Origin: JBQCHF01 sp051953655
GTDB lineage: Bacteria; Actinomycetota; Actinomycetes; Motilibacterales; Motilibacteraceae
Assembly: GCA_051953655.1 (NCBI GenBank)
Contig: JBQCIO010000355.1
Span: 1 to 8,777, forward strand
Direction of reading: 5' to 3'
DNA: 8,777 nucleotides
Of this stretch, positions 6,813-8,777 are shown piece by piece. Every line of letters starts with the position of its first letter. Position 1 is the stretch's first letter. The notes beneath the pieces are model-generated. The model did no database searches, had not been told where the DNA came from, and worked only from the letters and a program-made list of their open reading frames with translations. Made by a program: the position numbers and the translations under genes.

Positions 6813-7703
6813 CTAGACCTGTCCCGCGGGTCCCCGCGATGTCACGTCGCGGAACCGCTCGTGGCCCAGGTTCTGGAACGTGCGCACCCGCCCGGAGGGA
6901 TCCGTGAACCGCACGTCCGGCAGCGGGCCGCCCACCAGCTGGCGCACCGTCAGCCCGCTATAGGCGGCATCAGAGTTCTCGGCGAGCGTGACGACGTGGC
7001 CGCTGCGGCCGAAGCCGACGACCACCGCGTAGTCGTAGTCGGGGGTCGGCCGGAGCCGGTGGGTGACGGCGACGACGTCCCGCCCCGGGCGCCCTTCCAT
7101 CTCGGCGAAGTAGCCGGAGGTGAAGGCGCGGATGGCGAGGGGACCGGGTGCGAACGATCCGTCGGCGGCCCGCACGTAGGTCGTGAGGATGTCCTGCTGG
7201 TCGGTCGACTCCCAGACGTCGGCGCGGCCGTCGCCGTTGAAGTCCTCGGCGCCGATGAAGGACGGCATCGTGTTCGTGGGGTCAGAGCCCACGCGCTGGA
7301 AGTCCGAGAGGACGATGAGCCCGTCGCCGCCGAGGAAACCGGCGACGACGATGCGGCCGTCGGGAAGCACCACGCCCATGTCCGGGCAGTAGCCGGTCAG
7401 CCGGGCCGAGGTGCCGTCGTAGTGGTGGGTCTCCGCCGGGCCGTAGCCGCCGGCGGCGAGCCCCGGTTCGACCAGGAGCGTGCAGCGGGACGTGTCCCCG
7501 ATCGGGTCCGCGCCCCCCAACATCACCCGGTCCGGGATCCCGTCCTGGGTGACGTCCCCGTAGAGCGCATCATGACGGCCGTTGCCGCTGATGGGGCTCA
7601 CCGCCCCGCCGGCGGGATGGGCCGAAGCCGCCCCCGTCCCCAGCCCGATCGTCGCAGCGAGCGCCGTGGCGCCTGCGAGCAGGCGCATCCCGATCCTTCT
7701 CAT
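6813..7703 (-). CDS. Secreted FG-GAP/VCBS repeat-like protein
   Basis: This 296-residue protein has a signal peptide: MRRIG, a hydrophobic Ala/Leu stretch, and A-S-A at 26-28 just before His29. The mature chain carries two calcium-loop motifs of the FG-GAP/VCBS type, GDVTQDGIPD (D50, D54, D58) and EDFNGDGRAD (D154, N156, D158, D162), in beta-rich repeats. Related but degenerate repeats follow (PGRDVVAV, PLPDVRFTDPSGRV). This points to a beta-propeller-like extracellular protein. Cys74 and Cys106 could form a disulfide. No catalytic domain or cell-wall anchor is seen; possible roles are adhesion or ligand binding. The ATG at 7703 has GGGGGA (7715-7710) six bases upstream; an in-frame ATG at 7688 is less likely because it removes the basic n-region. 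The opposite strand is also open over this span, but its product lacks any motif. The gene seems to be monocistronic. Confidence 0.82.
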   Translation of the reverse strand: MRRIGMRLLAGATALAATIGLGTGAASAHPAGGAVSPISGNGRHDALYGDVTQDGIPDRVMLGGADPIGDTSRCTLLVEPGLAAGGYGPAETHHYDGTSARLTGYCPDMGVVLPDGRIVVAGFLGGDGLIVLSDFQRVGSDPTNTMPSFIGAEDFNGDGRADVWESTDQQDILTTYVRAADGSFAPGPLAIRAFTSGYFAEMEGRPGRDVVAVTHRLRPTPDYDYAVVVGFGRSGHVVTLAENSDAAYSGLTVRQLVGGPLPDVRFTDPSGRVRTFQNLGHERFRDVTSRGPAGQV

Positions 7704-7735
7704 GACCCGTCCCCCGTGTCGGAGCCCGTGGATGG

Positions 7736-7750
7736 ATGTCGGGACATAAT
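7736..7750 (-). promoter_or_regulatory. Possible promoter/operator of the FG-GAP gene
   Basis: On the minus strand CATTAT (7750-7745) resembles a -10 and would give a leader of about 35 nt. It overlaps the perfect dyad ATGTC-GG-GACAT (7736-7747). No good -35 is found. The overlap would suit repression, but this is a weak call. Confidence 0.25.
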
Positions 7751-7787
7751 GAAGCGGTTGGCACGGTGGAGTACGAGGGGGCGAACG

Positions 7788-7808
7788 TCCCAGCTGCTCA
7801 GGCTGGGG
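7788..7808 (-). terminator. Weak hairpin after the uncharacterised minus-strand gene
   Basis: CCCAGC (7789-7794) pairs with GCTGGG (7802-7807) around a 7-nt loop, 13 nt beyond the stop at 7821. The stem is short and no U tract follows, so it is a possible terminator only. Apart from this and the candidate promoter I see nothing in 7704-7820. Confidence 0.35.
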
Positions 7809-7820
7809 TAGCTGATCGGT

Positions 7821-8315
7821 TCAGCTGGTCCAGGCGGACCGGATGATCTGCTTCTCTGCCTGCCGGAACTCCTCGCCGAGCAGCGTGGCCTTGCTGCCCG
7901 TCGGGTCGGCGCCGCCCGCCTGGACGAGCTGGATCGTGAGCCGCTCCCACGTCGAGGGCAAGGACAGGTACCAGCCGTAGGTGCTGGAGCAGTCGGTTCC
8001 CTGGCCGCGGGTGTACTCCATCCCGTTCGCGGGTCCGGTCACGGGATCGACCGCGAACCAGGACAGCGGAACGTCGTCGACGGTGAGGCCGACCCGTAGG
8101 CCGGCTTCGATCGCGTCGGGCAGCTTGCGGAAGTCGGAGGCTTCCACCGCCGGCGGCGGGTAGCGGAGCTCCAGCGTGAACTCGAGCCCGCCGGGCCACA
8201 CGCGGAAGCCGTTGACCACCATCAGCACGTCGGGCCGGTCGAGCAGCACGAACTGGTGGTGGAGGGAGGCAGGGACGATCCCACGGCGGGCAAGACTCTG
8301 CACGATCTCCGGCAC
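7821..8315 (-). CDS. Uncharacterised 164-residue actinobacterial protein
   Basis: I cannot assign a function. The chosen start is GTG 8315, because GGGGGGA (8329-8323) lies 7 nt before it. The frame stays open far upstream, but that part is the out-of-frame, Arg/Pro-rich shadow of the HNH gene and is not protein-like. The protein is probably cytoplasmic, with no signal peptide or membrane helix. Beta-rich segments are suggested by VLMVVNGFRVWPGGLEFTLEL, followed by GLRVGLTVDDVPLSWF, then YGWYLSLP and LTIQLVQ, and a C-terminal amphipathic helix (EEFRQAEKQIIRSAW). From memory this order resembles a widespread actinobacterial family of unknown function in which a hydrophobic strand with G-LEFTL is followed by a W-WPLPP-like block; that link is unconfirmed. 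It follows the HNH gene by 38 nt on the same strand, so the two may be co-transcribed. Confidence 0.75.
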   Translation of the reverse strand: MPEIVQSLARRGIVPASLHHQFVLLDRPDVLMVVNGFRVWPGGLEFTLELRYPPPAVEASDFRKLPDAIEAGLRVGLTVDDVPLSWFAVDPVTGPANGMEYTRGQGTDCSSTYGWYLSLPSTWERLTIQLVQAGGADPTGSKATLLGEEFRQAEKQIIRSAWTS

Positions 8316-8322
8316 CGGGACA

Positions 8323-8329
8323 TCCCCCC
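8323..8329 (-). promoter_or_regulatory. Ribosome binding site deciding the GTG at 8315
   Basis: On the minus strand GGGGGGA sits 7 nt before GTG 8315, in the 38-nt gap after the HNH stop. It favours this start over the next in-frame GTG at 8303, which would lie about 19 nt away from it. Confidence 0.55.
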
Positions 8330-8353
8330 ACCCGTCAGCTCCGTGCGAGGACC

Positions 8354-8777
8354 CTAGAACGGTGGGGGCTCTGCAGGCAGGTCCCAGCCTCTGCCGTCGT
8401 CTCGTTTCGGTGTGGCCCAGGGGTTCTTGGGCGGGTCGCCTTCGTCGGCGAGCAGCCTGGGTGGGGGCGTGCGGTACCGCCGGCCGGAGCGGGTGATGAT
8501 CTCGACCGAGCCGTCGTCGAGGACGTCGGAGTCGAGCAGGCCGCAGGTCTTCAGGGCGTGGTGCAGGCCGCATCGGGGGCACAGGTTGTGGGTGTCGGTC
8601 CGCCCGCCGGCTCCGGGGTGGTCGTGGTCGTAGGGGACGGTGTGGTCGCCCTGGGACCAGTGGAACGGCTGGGTGCAGTGCGGGTGCACGCACCGGGGCC
8701 GCACCGCCTCCAGGTGCCGCCAGATCGCCGCGGTCGGCTTGTACTTCACGGTCGCCAGCGGGGCGCCGGTCTGGTCG
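8354..8777 (-). CDS. DUF222-type HNH endonuclease, C-terminal part (5' end outside window)
   Basis: The frame is open to the right edge; its first visible codons read DQTGAPLATVKYKPTAA, so the start lies beyond the window and the GTG at 8749 is internal. Counting that GTG as residue 1, the part seen carries an HNH/Zn nuclease module: C20 and C25 (CVHPHC), the D35-H36 pair in DHTVPYDHDHP, N55 in HNLCPRC with C57 and C60, and H63-H64 before ALKT. These supply the betabeta-alpha-metal active site and the structural zinc of HNH nucleases. The sequence YKPTAA...WRHLEA before it is typical of the C-terminal end of DUF222-HNH proteins, whose DUF222 part should lie upstream. These genes occur in many copies in actinobacteria and are often thought to be mobile; their biological targets are unknown. 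About 55 Pro/Asp-rich residues follow the nuclease core. The TAG stop at 8354 is 38 nt before the next gene's start. Confidence 0.9.
   Translation of the reverse strand, partial: DQTGAPLATVKYKPTAAIWRHLEAVRPRCVHPHCTQPFHWSQGDHTVPYDHDHPGAGGRTDTHNLCPRCGLHHALKTCGLLDSDVLDDGSVEIITRSGRRYRTPPPRLLADEGDPPKNPWATPKRDDGRGWDLPAEPPPF

Noticed and set aside
6804..7811. Plus-strand open frame opposite the FG-GAP gene
   Set aside because: No signal peptide or motif; the minus-strand product has both a signal peptide and calcium loops.
8316..8693. Upstream extension of the 164-residue protein to residue 1 at 8693
   Set aside because: This stretch is read out of frame through the HNH gene and is Arg/Pro-rich; the Shine-Dalgarno supports GTG 8315.
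1..8777. CRISPR array, tRNA, rRNA, insertion sequence or defence operon
   Set aside because: No regularly spaced repeats, no RNA gene signature, no transposase motifs or terminal repeats were found; the HNH gene alone does not make a defence system.

Overview
The window is high-GC DNA (almost every third codon position is G or C) with actinobacterial gene content and order. The tail of mfd, a SurA-N-like lipoprotein and mazG stand together, as they commonly do in Actinomycetota, and a DUF222-type HNH endonuclease lies at the right edge. Taken together this suggests an actinomycete such as one of the Pseudonocardiales or Geodermatophilales; the exact genus cannot be read from the sequence.

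Left part (1-3279, plus strand): the last ~497 codons of the transcription-repair coupling factor Mfd; a 221-residue lipoprotein with a SurA N-terminal-like region and no isomerase domain; and a 351-residue MazG nucleoside triphosphate pyrophosphohydrolase. The gaps (56 and 6 nt) fit a single transcription unit. It joins DNA repair and nucleotide-pool cleaning with one envelope protein.

Middle (3280-6749, plus strand): two monocistronic-looking genes. The first is a secreted alpha/beta hydrolase with its own leader region and Shine-Dalgarno, closed by a strong intrinsic terminator at 4909-4950. The second is a cytoplasmic DUF885 protein with an HExxPGH motif, probably translated from a leaderless mRNA. 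The stretch between them carries interleaved inverted repeats (4961-5024), the most puzzling non-coding structure here.

Right part (6764-8777, minus strand): a long dyad at 6764-6802 separates the convergent DUF885 gene from a secreted FG-GAP/VCBS-like protein with two DxDxDG-type calcium loops. Beyond it, on the same strand, are an uncharacterised 164-residue protein and the C-terminal half of a DUF222-HNH endonuclease that runs off the window. This block looks like an accessory insertion next to the conserved mfd-mazG neighbourhood. In many relatives eno follows soon after mazG, and it is not seen here.

I found no rRNA, tRNA, CRISPR array, insertion sequence or clear defence system. The window is mostly ordinary; the best leads are the repeat structure at 4961-5024 and the HNH/unknown-protein pair.
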